NCBI RefSeq assembly: GCF_002081715.1
Contig: NZ_MUKP01000016.1
Coordinates: 1 to 64,000, forward strand
Origin: Nocardia donostiensis
GTDB lineage: Bacteria > Actinomycetota > Actinomycetes > Mycobacteriales > Mycobacteriaceae
DNA: 64,000 nucleotides
Direction: 5' to 3'
Numbering within the stretch: position 1 is the stretch's first letter; every line of letters starts with the position of its first letter. Position numbers and translations under genes: made by a program. Below are positions 56,594 to 64,000 of this stretch, in pieces. The notes beneath the pieces were generated by a model. The model did not search any database. It had not been told where the DNA came from and saw nothing but the letters and a program-made list of their open reading frames with translations.

Positions 56594-58059
56594 TGAACAC
56601 TCCGCTGCGCCGGGTGGCGATCGCGGTCATGGTGATGATCGTCGCGCTGCTGCTCAACGCCACCTACATCCAGGTGATCAAGGCCGACGACTACCGCGCC
56701 GACCCCCGTAACTCCCGAGTGCTGCTGGACGAGTACTCCCGCCAGCGCGGACAGATCTCGGCGGCAGGCACCGTGCTCGCCAGCTCCGTCGCCACCGACG
56801 ACCGGTACAAGTACCAGCGCGTCTACCCGACCGATCCCGCCGCCTACGCGCCAGTCACCGGTTTCTACTCCATGCAGTACGGCAGCACCGGCCTGGAACG
56901 CGCCGAGGACGCGATGCTCAACGGCTCGGACAGCCAGCTGTTCGGTAGCAGGCTGGTCGACCTGTTCTCCGGGCGTGACCCGCGCGGCGGCAATGTGGTC
57001 ACCACCCTCGATCCGGTGATGCAGGAAGTCGCCTACGAGCAGTTGAGCAGCAAGGGTTACACCGGCTCGGTGGTGGCCATCGAGCCGAGCACCGGCAAGA
57101 TCCTCACCATGGTCTCCACACCGAGCTACGACCCGAACCAGTTGGCGGGCCACGACGGCGCCAGCGGCATCCAGGCGTGGGAGAAGCTCAGCACCGACCC
57201 GGACCAGCCGATGCTCAACCGCGCCATCTCGGCGACCTACCCGCCCGGCTCGACCTTCAAAGTCGTCGTCACCGCGGCAGCACTGTCGAACGGCGTCGCG
57301 ACCCCGCATGACCAGTTCACCGCGGCACCGAACATCGAACTGCCCGGCACCACGAGGAAGCTGGAGAACTACAACGGCACCACCTGCGGTCCTGGGCCGA
57401 CAGCCTCGCTGTACGACGCCTTCCGTATGTCGTGCAATACCGCGTTTGTCGAACTCGGTATCAAGGTGGGCGAAGCAAACCTCAAAGACGAGGCCGCGGC
57501 CTTCGGTATCGGGTCACACCGGGAGATCCCGATGCCGGTCGCCGAGAGCACCGTCGGCCCCATCCAGGACGACGCAGCGCTCGGGCAATCCAGCATCGGC
57601 CAGCGCGATGTCGCCGTCACCCCGCTCGACAACGCAGTTATCGCGGCTACCATCGCCAACGGCGGCGTCCGGATGGAGCCGTACCTGGTCGACGAGCTGC
57701 AGGGCCCGGATCTGAGCGAGCTCGACACCACCGAACCGGTGTCGGTCGGACGGACAGTGAGCACCGAGGTAGCGTCAACCCTGACCGACCTCATGGTCGC
57801 CTCGGAGAACAACACCGTGGGCGGCGGTCGGTCGGCCTATCAGATCGCGTCCAAGACCGGCACCGCCGAGCACGGCTCCGATCCGCGCAATACGCCGCCA
57901 CATGCTTGGTATATGGCGTTCGCGCCTGCCCAGAACCCGAAGATCGCCATCGCGGTCATCGTGGAAAACGGCGGAGACCTGGCGCTGGCCGCGACCGGCG
58001 GGTCGGTGGCCGCGCCGGTGGCTCGCGCGGTATTGGATGCGGGTCTGCGAGGTCGCTGA
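56593..58059 (+). CDS. pbpA: PbpA: class B penicillin-binding protein, D,D-transpeptidase
   Basis: A 488-residue membrane-anchored transpeptidase that crosslinks peptidoglycan. One N-terminal helix ([21 protein letters not shown]), a dimerisation part, and a transpeptidase domain with STFK ([10 protein letters not shown]), SCN (MSCNTAF) and KTG (SKTGTAEHG). The start overlaps the rodA stop (TAATG), which fits the SEDS-bPBP pair. The catalytic domain is the target of beta-lactams. Confidence 0.95.
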   Translation: MNTPLRRVAIAVMVMIVALLLNATYIQVIKADDYRADPRNSRVLLDEYSRQRGQISAAGTVLASSVATDDRYKYQRVYPTDPAAYAPVTGFYSMQYGSTGLERAEDAMLNGSDSQLFGSRLVDLFSGRDPRGGNVVTTLDPVMQEVAYEQLSSKGYTGSVVAIEPSTGKILTMVSTPSYDPNQLAGHDGASGIQAWEKLSTDPDQPMLNRAISATYPPGSTFKVVVTAAALSNGVATPHDQFTAAPNIELPGTTRKLENYNGTTCGPGPTASLYDAFRMSCNTAFVELGIKVGEANLKDEAAAFGIGSHREIPMPVAESTVGPIQDDAALGQSSIGQRDVAVTPLDNAVIAATIANGGVRMEPYLVDELQGPDLSELDTTEPVSVGRTVSTEVASTLTDLMVASENNTVGGGRSAYQIASKTGTAEHGSDPRNTPPHAWYMAFAPAQNPKIAIAVIVENGGDLALAATGGSVAAPVARAVLDAGLRGR

Positions 58060-58096
58060 ACGAGATGGATGTGCGAGTGAATCTGCGGGGAATCCG

Positions 58097-59626
58097 ATGC
58101 TGAACAACGGTGCGATGATCGCGGACCGATACCGGCTGCAGCGGCTGATCGCCACCGGCGGAATGGGTCAGGTGTGGGAGGCCCTCGACACCAGGCTGGA
58201 CCGCCGGGTGGCGGTCAAGGTACTCAAGGCCGAGTTCTCGGCCGACCCCACCTTCCGGCATCGGTTCCGCACCGAGGCCAAGACCACCGCGCAGCTCAAC
58301 CACCCGGGTATCGCCGGTATCTACGACTACGGCGAAACCATCGACCCGCAGGGCGGCGAGATGGCGTACCTGGTGATGGAGCTGGTGCAGGGCGAACCGT
58401 TGAACACTGTGCTGAACCGGCTCGGCAGGCTGTCGGTAGTCCAGGGCCTGGACATGCTGGAGCAGACCGGGCGGGCGCTGCAGGTGGCGCACGCCGCCGG
58501 AGTGGTGCACCGCGACGTCAAACCGGGCAATATCCTGGTCACCCCGACCGGTCAAGTGAAAATCACCGACTTCGGTATCGCCAAGGCGGTGGATGCCTCG
58601 CCGGTCACCAAAACCGGCATGGTGATGGGCACCGCCCAGTACATCGCGCCCGAGCAGGCCGTCGGCGAGGACGCCACCTCGGCCAGTGATGTGTACTCGC
58701 TCGGCATTGTCGGCTACGAGGCGCTGGCGGGAGAGCGACCGTTCAGCGGGGACGGCGCGATCACCGTCGCCATGAAGCACGTCCGGGAAACCCCGCCACC
58801 GATGCCGACGGACCTGCCCGGAAACGTGCGGGAGCTGATCGAGATCACCATCGGCAAGGACCCGACGCAGCGCTACGCCGACGGCGGCGAATTCGCCGAC
58901 GCGGTCGCCGCGGTGCGGGCCGGGCGCAGGCCACCGCCACCGCGCGGGATGGCCGCGACCGGACCGATGACCGAGGGCGCGACCCGGGTGTTGCCACCCG
59001 GACCCACGGTGATCCTGCCTTCGGCTCAGCAGGGCTACGACAACAGCGCCACCGCGCGCTACGCCCCCGCCGCCGCGGCCGGTGCGGGCGCCCGCGCCTC
59101 GGCGGGGCAGCAGGAACATTTCGGCGGTCCCGGCGACCGGGACAGCGGGGACCATCGCAAGCCTTCCGGCCAGAAGTGGATGGCCGGGCTCGGTGCGGGT
59201 GCGGTCGTGCTCGCAGCCGCGGCCGCATGGTTGCTGTTCGGCGGTGACACCAACCCGGACGGTAGCACCACCACCGGCACCTCCACGGTCGCGCCGACCA
59301 CGACGCGGCAGCTGCCACCACCGGTCCCCACCACCTTCGAGCCGGAGCCGGAACCGGAACCGGAACCGTCCGCCGTCCCCCAGCCGACGATGACGCAGCC
59401 GACGACGACACCGCCGCCGACGACCGAACCAACCACCACCGAGCCGGAACCGACGACGACCGAACCCACCACCACGGAGCCGGAGCCGACGACGACGACA
59501 CAACGGACCACCACTACACGGCCCCGTGTGCCGACAATCGACATACCATTGCCCGAGATTCCCGGTGCCCGAGGCCCCTCGGTCACTCCGACCGCGTCAG
59601 CGACTTATCCGCAAGGACAGCCATGA
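58097..59626 (+). CDS. pknA: PknA: Ser/Thr protein kinase
   Basis: A 509-residue receptor kinase. The catalytic domain has the Gly loop ([11 protein letters not shown]), Lys (VAVKVLK), HRD ([10 protein letters not shown]), DFG ([10 protein letters not shown]) and the APE-like segment ([10 protein letters not shown]). A linker follows, then one membrane helix ([23 protein letters not shown]) and an extracellular tail rich in Pro, Thr and Glu ([11 protein letters not shown] repeats). It controls cell shape and division with PknB. The stop overlaps the pknB start (ATGA). The ATG follows GGGGAA at 58087-58092. Confidence 0.94.
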   Translation: MLNNGAMIADRYRLQRLIATGGMGQVWEALDTRLDRRVAVKVLKAEFSADPTFRHRFRTEAKTTAQLNHPGIAGIYDYGETIDPQGGEMAYLVMELVQGEPLNTVLNRLGRLSVVQGLDMLEQTGRALQVAHAAGVVHRDVKPGNILVTPTGQVKITDFGIAKAVDASPVTKTGMVMGTAQYIAPEQAVGEDATSASDVYSLGIVGYEALAGERPFSGDGAITVAMKHVRETPPPMPTDLPGNVRELIEITIGKDPTQRYADGGEFADAVAAVRAGRRPPPPRGMAATGPMTEGATRVLPPGPTVILPSAQQGYDNSATARYAPAAAAGAGARASAGQQEHFGGPGDRDSGDHRKPSGQKWMAGLGAGAVVLAAAAAWLLFGGDTNPDGSTTTGTSTVAPTTTRQLPPPVPTTFEPEPEPEPEPSAVPQPTMTQPTTTPPPTTEPTTTEPEPTTTEPTTTEPEPTTTTQRTTTTRPRVPTIDIPLPEIPGARGPSVTPTASATYPQGQP

Positions 59627-61554
59627 CAACCCCGAAGAATCTCTCCTCCCGCTACGAGCTGGGCGAGATAATCGGGTTCGGTGGGATGTCGGAGGTGCAC
59701 AAAGCGCGCGACCTCCGGCTCAGCCGTGATGTCGCGGTCAAGGTGCTGCGTGCGGACCTGGCCCGCGACCCCACGTTCTATCTGCGGTTCAAACGCGAAG
59801 CGCAGAACGCGGCCGCGCTGAACCATCCGGCCATCGTCGCGGTCTATGACACCGGCGAAGCGGAGATCGACGGCGGTCCGCTGCCCTATATCGTCATGGA
59901 GTACGTCGACGGCGATACGCTGCGCGATATCGTGCGCGGCGAAGGACCGTTGGCGCCACGCCGGGCGATGGAGGTTATCGCCGACGTCTGTGCCGCGCTG
60001 GATTTCAGCCATAAGGCCGGCATCGTGCACCGCGATATGAAACCGGCCAACATCATGATCAACCGGGCCGGCGCGGTGAAGGTGATGGATTTCGGTATCG
60101 CGCGCGCGATCGCCGATGCCGCCAACCCGATGACGCAGACCGCCGCGGTGATCGGCACCGCGCAGTATCTGTCGCCGGAGCAGGCGCGCGGCGAAACCGT
60201 CGACGCGCGCTCGGATGTGTATTCGGTCGGCTGCGTGCTGTTCGAGATCCTCACCGGAGAACCGCCGTTTACCGGTGATTCGCCGGTCGCGGTGGCGTAT
60301 CAGCATGTGCGGGAGGACCCGCGGCTGCCGTCGCACGTCTACAGCGGGGTGCCACGCGAGCTCGATTCGGTCGTTCTCAAGGCGATGAGCAAGAACCCGG
60401 CCAACCGGTACCAGTCGGCGGCCGAGATGCGTGCCGATCTGATCCGGGTGCTGGGCGGGCAGAAACCCGGCGCGCCGATGGTGATGACCGACGAGGACCG
60501 CACCACCATCCTCGGTTCCGGCGAAGGGGCATCGCACGGTTATCACACCGGCGAACACGACGACGACACCGAATACGAGTACGAATACGACTCCTACGAC
60601 ACCTCAGCTCCGGCGAGCACGCGGCGCACCACCTACATCGCCCTCGGTGTGGCGGCTGCGGTCGCGGTGGCGTTCGGGCTGTTCTGGATGCTGCTCGGCC
60701 CGGGAAGCAAACCGGACCAGATCGCCGTGCCCGACCTGTCGAACAGTTCCATGGCGGAAGCGCAGCAGAAGCTACAGGACCTCGGCTTCCGGGTGGCGGT
60801 ACAGGAGAAACCGGACGGCAAGATCGCCACCGGCAACGTTATCGCCACCCAGCCGCTGGGCGGTTCCCGTGCCGACGAGGGCAGCACCATCACCGTCCAG
60901 GTGTCCACTGGCCCGCAGCAGGTGCCGATACCGCAGCTGACCGGGCTCTCTCGGGAGCAGGCCGCGCAGAAACTGAACGCCGAGGGGTTGCAGCTGCACC
61001 CTGAGGTGGCGCGCGAGCCGTCCAGTCCCGAGAACAAGGACAAGGTGGTCGGCCAGGAGCCCTCGTCCGGTGTCGAGATGGATGCGGGCGGTATGGTCCG
61101 GGTGACCGTCGGGTCGGGGCCGGAACAAGTCCGGGTGCCCGACGTGGTGGGCCAGCAGATCGATGTGGCCGAACCGAACCTGGTGGCGAGCGCGGGTTTC
61201 GAGATCGTCATCCGTGAGGTGCCTTCAACCGAGCCGCGCGGCAAGGTGCTCGCCACAGATCCGCCGGGCGGCTCCATGGTCGACAAGGGTTCGACGATCA
61301 CCGTGCAGGTTTCCGACAGTGACCGGATCACCATGCCGAGCCTGGTGGGGCTCACCGCATCGGAGGCAGTGAACAAGCTCAGGCAGGCAGGCTGGGCGGG
61401 CAGTGTGAACCAGGTTCGCCAGATCACCCAGATCACCCTCGATTCCGGTGATGTCGGCAAGGTCATCAGCCAGCAGCCCGCCGCGGGCACGACGGTCTCG
61501 ACCACCAGCACGATCACGATCAACACCGGCGTGCTGCCACTCGGCCCGCCCTGA
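59623..61554 (+). CDS. pknB: PknB: Ser/Thr protein kinase with four PASTA domains
   Basis: A 643-residue receptor kinase. The kinase domain (about 1-280) has the Gly loop [11 protein letters not shown], Lys in VAVKVLR, HRD ([10 protein letters not shown]), DFG (VMDFGIAR) and APE (YLSPEQA). An Asp/Glu/Tyr-rich linker, one membrane helix (about 332-352: [21 protein letters not shown]) and four extracellular PASTA domains follow, each with a VP-x-L start and a TVxVS end. PASTA domains bind muropeptides and lipid II. It is the last gene of the operon and overlaps pknA by four bases. Confidence 0.96.
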   Translation: MTTPKNLSSRYELGEIIGFGGMSEVHKARDLRLSRDVAVKVLRADLARDPTFYLRFKREAQNAAALNHPAIVAVYDTGEAEIDGGPLPYIVMEYVDGDTLRDIVRGEGPLAPRRAMEVIADVCAALDFSHKAGIVHRDMKPANIMINRAGAVKVMDFGIARAIADAANPMTQTAAVIGTAQYLSPEQARGETVDARSDVYSVGCVLFEILTGEPPFTGDSPVAVAYQHVREDPRLPSHVYSGVPRELDSVVLKAMSKNPANRYQSAAEMRADLIRVLGGQKPGAPMVMTDEDRTTILGSGEGASHGYHTGEHDDDTEYEYEYDSYDTSAPASTRRTTYIALGVAAAVAVAFGLFWMLLGPGSKPDQIAVPDLSNSSMAEAQQKLQDLGFRVAVQEKPDGKIATGNVIATQPLGGSRADEGSTITVQVSTGPQQVPIPQLTGLSREQAAQKLNAEGLQLHPEVAREPSSPENKDKVVGQEPSSGVEMDAGGMVRVTVGSGPEQVRVPDVVGQQIDVAEPNLVASAGFEIVIREVPSTEPRGKVLATDPPGGSMVDKGSTITVQVSDSDRITMPSLVGLTASEAVNKLRQAGWAGSVNQVRQITQITLDSGDVGKVISQQPAAGTTVSTTSTITINTGVLPLGPP

Positions 61555-61599
61555 TTCGTCACCGCGGTATCACGGCGGGCCGTGCTCCGGCCGCAGCTT

Positions 61600-62754
61600 T
61601 CAGGACAGGTCCAGGTGGCGGTTCATCGACATCGCCGCCTGGGCCAGTTCCGGCAGTTCGACCACGCCGACGCCGTGCTCGCGTAGCCGTTCGACACCGG
61701 TGCAGTTGGTTACGAATGTCGCTGGCTCCCGCCAGGCGATGACGACCCGGCCGATCCCGGCCCGCAGTATCCGGTCGGTGCACGGCAGACGCGTCGTGGT
61801 GGCGCGCTGGGTGCAGGGCTCGAGTGTGCTGTAGATGGTGGCGCCGCGCAGCAGCGGGTCGTCGGCATCGAGTTTGTTCAGCGCGGACTCCTCGGCGTGC
61901 ACCTTGGCGTCGCTCTCACGGGAGTAGCCGTGCGCGATGGCGACCCCGTCGGCGACGATCACCGCGCCGACCGAGAAGGCGGTGCTGCTCGGCGGGCAGC
62001 GCCGGGCCAGCTCGATCGCCTGGTTCATCCACAGCTGGTCGGTGCTCGTCGGTGCGGTTGCTGCATGCGACTCGGGCAGCGGGGCCTGTTTGGGCAGATA
62101 GCGCAGCAGCGCGATATCTCCGATCTGCTCGGCGGAGGCCAACCGCATCCGGCGGTCCGGCCCACCGGGGAAGGCTGCCGGGTTCAGCAGGCGCGGAGCC
62201 GCCGGGTCGCCGACGAGGATCGGAGCGACGGCCAGCAGCAGTTCATCGGCCAGTTCCGCGGAAAGGAACCCGGTGAGAATGCGGGTGCCGCCCTCCACCA
62301 TCAACCTGGCGATACCGCGGTGGCCGAGATCGTCGAGCAGAGCACCGAGGTCGATGTCGGCGCCGAGCGGCACGATCTCGGCGAGGCCGTCGAGCCGATC
62401 GCCCAGCCGTGCCGCACCCGCGTCGGTGGTGTAGACGAGTTTGGCACCGCCGTGATGCCAGAATCGCAGGCCGGGGTCCAGGTCCCCGCTCCCGGTGACG
62501 GCGATTTTGACCGGATATTCCGGCTTTCCCGCGGCCCGCCGGGTCGTCCGGCGGGCTTCGCTGTTCACCAGCAGTCGCGGATTGTCGCGGCGCAATGTCT
62601 CCGCGCCGATGAGCACCGCGTCGGAGTCGGCGCGCACCTGATCGACCCGATCGAAGTCGGCCTCGTTCGACAGCAGCAGCCGACGGGGGCCTGCATCGTC
62701 GATATAGCCGTCGATGCTCGCCGCAACCGACAGCAGTACAAAGGGCCGGGTCAC
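61600..62754 (-). CDS. Fusion of RibD-type reductase domain and deaminase domain in reversed order
   Basis: A 384-residue protein. The N-terminal part (about 1-230) is a RibD_C/DHFR-like reductase (FVLLSVAASIDGYIDD, GAETLRRDNP, GTRILTGFLSAELADELLL). The C-terminal part (about 265-384) is a CMP/dCMP deaminase fold with zinc motifs HAEES and EPCTQRATTTRLPC. Canonical RibD has the deaminase first. It may make a riboflavin or pteridine-like product, or serve a different pathway. The GTG at 62754 overlaps the trpG stop (GTGA), so it is coupled to trpG. It lies convergent with pknB. Confidence 0.85.
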   Translation of the reverse strand: MTRPFVLLSVAASIDGYIDDAGPRRLLLSNEADFDRVDQVRADSDAVLIGAETLRRDNPRLLVNSEARRTTRRAAGKPEYPVKIAVTGSGDLDPGLRFWHHGGAKLVYTTDAGAARLGDRLDGLAEIVPLGADIDLGALLDDLGHRGIARLMVEGGTRILTGFLSAELADELLLAVAPILVGDPAAPRLLNPAAFPGGPDRRMRLASAEQIGDIALLRYLPKQAPLPESHAATAPTSTDQLWMNQAIELARRCPPSSTAFSVGAVIVADGVAIAHGYSRESDAKVHAEESALNKLDADDPLLRGATIYSTLEPCTQRATTTRLPCTDRILRAGIGRVVIAWREPATFVTNCTGVERLREHGVGVVELPELAQAAMSMNRHLDLS

Positions 62755-63395
62755 TGGGTCACCAGTGACGCGACCTCGGCCTCCAGCATTTCGACCAGGC
62801 CTTCGGCCGGGCGTTCGCCACATACTTCCAGCCAGTTCGCCAGCATCCGGTGCCCGCCCTGAGTCAGCACCGATTCGGGATGGAACTGCACGCCGTGGAT
62901 GGGCAGTTGGTGGTGGCGGAAGGCCATGACGATGCCGCTGTCGGTACGGCCGATCACGTCGAGCTCGGCGGGTAGGGTGTCTTCGACAACGGTGAGCGAG
63001 TGGTAGCGGGTCGCGGTGAACGGATCGGGCAGCCCGGCCAGCACGCCCGCGCCGATATGGAACACCTCGCTGGTCTTGCCGTGTAGTAGCTCTGGTGCGC
63101 GGGTGACCGTCGCGCCGAACGCGGCACCGATCGCCTGATGCCCCAGACAGACTCCGAGCAGCGGGGTGACTTGCCGGGCGCAGGCATGTACCAGCGGGAT
63201 ACTGGCGCCCGCCCGGTCGGGAGTGCCCGGCCCCGGGCTGATCAGAATGCCATCGAACTGCGCGGCCACGGTATCCGGATCGGAAAGCTCCGCGTGATCG
63301 TTGCGCCAGACCACGGCCTCCACGCCCAGCTGGCCCAGGTACTGAACCAGGTTGAACACGAAGCTGTCGTAGTTGTCGACGACCAGAACACGCAT
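62751..63395 (-). CDS. trpG: Glutamine amidotransferase subunit (anthranilate/aminodeoxychorismate synthase component II)
   Basis: A 214-residue class I glutaminase: the nucleophile Cys in LLGVCLGHQAIG, the His-Glu pair in VQFHPES, and the GPGTP oxyanion segment. It supplies ammonia to TrpE or PabB, for tryptophan or folate, and many actinobacterial copies serve both. It sits between crgA and pknB as in M. tuberculosis (Rv0013). The ATG at 63395 is used. It shares four bases with the reductase-deaminase fusion downstream. Confidence 0.92.
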   Translation of the reverse strand: MRVLVVDNYDSFVFNLVQYLGQLGVEAVVWRNDHAELSDPDTVAAQFDGILISPGPGTPDRAGASIPLVHACARQVTPLLGVCLGHQAIGAAFGATVTRAPELLHGKTSEVFHIGAGVLAGLPDPFTATRYHSLTVVEDTLPAELDVIGRTDSGIVMAFRHHQLPIHGVQFHPESVLTQGGHRMLANWLEVCGERPAEGLVEMLEAEVASLVTQ

Positions 63396-63460
63396 GGATT
63401 CGAGCCTACTCGGGGTGTCGCGGCCACCCGCCGCGACGTCCTATCGATTACCTGGTGGGA

Positions 63461-63466
63461 TAGCCT
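63461..63466 (+). promoter_or_regulatory. -10 hexamer of crgA
   Basis: TAGCCT fits TANNNT. Transcription would start near 63473, leaving a leader of about 30 nt with GAGG before the ATG. Confidence 0.4.
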
Positions 63467-63502
63467 TGAAAGTACGACCTGCACGCCGAATACGAGGACG
63501 TC

Positions 63503-63766
63503 ATGCCCAAGTCGAAGGTCCGCAAGAAGACCGATTACACGATCAACCCCGCCAGCCGGACCCCGGTCAAGGTCAAGGCCGGTCCTTCTCCGGTCTGGTA
63601 TGTCGCGATCATGCTCGGGTTCATGCTCGCCGGGCTGCTGTGGTTGCTGGTCTACTATCTGGCGGCCGAGCAGATCGGCTGGATGAGCGATCTGAACGCC
63701 TGGAACTTCCTGATCGGTTTCGGCCTGATGGTGATCGGGTTGATCATGACAATGCGTTGGCGATGA
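63503..63766 (+). CDS. crgA: CrgA: cell division protein
   Basis: An 87-residue protein with two membrane helices ([25 protein letters not shown] and [20 protein letters not shown]) and a short basic N-terminus ([13 protein letters not shown]), matching the size and order of actinobacterial CrgA. In mycobacteria CrgA recruits FtsI and other proteins to the septum. It is divergent from trpG and preceded by a short leader with GAGG. Confidence 0.93.
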   Translation: MPKSKVRKKTDYTINPASRTPVKVKAGPSPVWYVAIMLGFMLAGLLWLLVYYLAAEQIGWMSDLNAWNFLIGFGLMVIGLIMTMRWR

Positions 63767-63842
63767 CATCGATCGGGCTCTGACCTGCGGGTATCTCCGC
63801 TTCCAGCGCGAGCTGATTACACACATGTCATTCATGCACACC

Positions 63843-63863
63843 TGTGGATAAAGTTGTGGACAA
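63843..63863. other. Pair of DnaA-box-like sequences
   Basis: TGTGGATAA (63843-63851, reverse complement of the consensus TTATCCACA) and TTGTGGACAA (63854-63863, reverse complement TTGTCCACAA) lie next to each other in the gap after crgA. Confidence 0.5.
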
Positions 63864-63893
63864 CTCGAGGAACGATTGGGGAAACCGATCCAG

Positions 63894-64000
63894 GTGCCGC
63901 CCGTGAACCCCACGCCACGCCTCTCATGGACCACACCCACACCCGCGCTCGTCGCGTGTGCCGTCGGCGGTGTCGCCATGGCCGCCGCCGCGATCTTCAG
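63894..64000 (+). CDS. N-terminal part of a membrane protein (probable Rv0010c-like, PH-domain type), truncated by window edge
   Basis: A GTG at 63894 (or one at 63903) opens a frame to the end of the window, beginning VPPVNPTPRLSWTTPTPALVACAV then GGVAMAAAAIF, which fits a short polar N-terminus and a first membrane helix. The segment resembles M. tuberculosis Rv0010c, which lies next to crgA. Only about 35 residues can be seen, so the identity rests on gene order. Confidence 0.5.
   Translation, partial: MPPVNPTPRLSWTTPTPALVACAVGGVAMAAAAIF

Noticed and set aside
56455..57309. Minus-strand frame inside pbpA
   Set aside because: Shadow of a well-supported gene.

Overview
The window is high-GC actinobacterial DNA and is best read as a Nocardia-type (Mycobacteriales) chromosome segment close to the replication origin. 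The evidence is gene content and order. The first half follows, with insertions, the block that in Mycobacterium tuberculosis runs from Rv3837c (phosphatase) and pheA through the Rv3839-like iron-regulated gene, bfrB, glpQ1, sodA, the Rv3847, Rv3848 and Rv3850 homologues and rraA to gltDB. The last part is the fhaA-fhaB-pstP-rodA-pbpA-pknA-pknB-trpG-crgA block, which in M. tuberculosis lies on the other side of oriC. M. tuberculosis comparisons are from memory, not from a search.

Layout. 1-1.4 kb: the 3' end of an Ala/Gly-rich type VII secretion substrate coupled to an EspG chaperone. 1.4-8.2 kb: phosphatase and prephenate dehydratase, then an iron-storage neighbourhood: an IdeR-box-preceded DUF2470 protein, a CPBP protease, an LCP ligase, a ferritin paralogue with altered ferroxidase residues, and BfrB. 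8.4-11.6 kb: leftward DUF5926, GlpQ, zinc-ribbon/DUF4328 and rhodanese genes, with a DnaA-box cluster behind them. 13.2-18.6 kb: SodA, small conserved proteins, a yybP-ykoY manganese riboswitch ahead of a GDT1-type transporter, a TetR/SDR pair, and a secreted pentapeptide-repeat protein whose ribosome-binding site lies in a perfect hairpin. 18.8-26.7 kb: HtpG coupled to a RecB-like nuclease, palindromic repeats, CopC/CopD, RraA and an S4 protein. 26.8-32.5 kb: LysX (lysyl-phosphatidylglycerol synthesis), small genes and a cutinase-like esterase. 33-39.2 kb: glutamate synthase GltB/GltD. 40.2-48.7 kb: a DUF4407 membrane protein and a MoxR/DUF58/DUF4129/RDD/SpoIIM membrane module. 49.7-51.3 kb: a methyltransferase, an SDR and tRNA-Leu(CAG). 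51.6-64 kb: the Ser/Thr-kinase cell-wall and division operon, a reductase-deaminase fusion coupled to trpG, crgA, and the start of a further membrane gene.

How the parts work together. Iron homeostasis (IdeR-type boxes, two ferritins), metal and oxidative stress (SodA, riboswitch/GDT1, CopCD) and envelope building (LCP, LysX, RodA/PbpA under PknA/PknB/PstP/FhaA/FhaB control, CrgA) dominate. Tight ATGA/GTGA/TAATG overlaps show strong translational coupling, and several genes have a TANNNT -10 hexamer 6-7 nt before the start codon, the signature of leaderless transcripts. No insertion sequence, integrase, CRISPR array or rRNA gene was seen.
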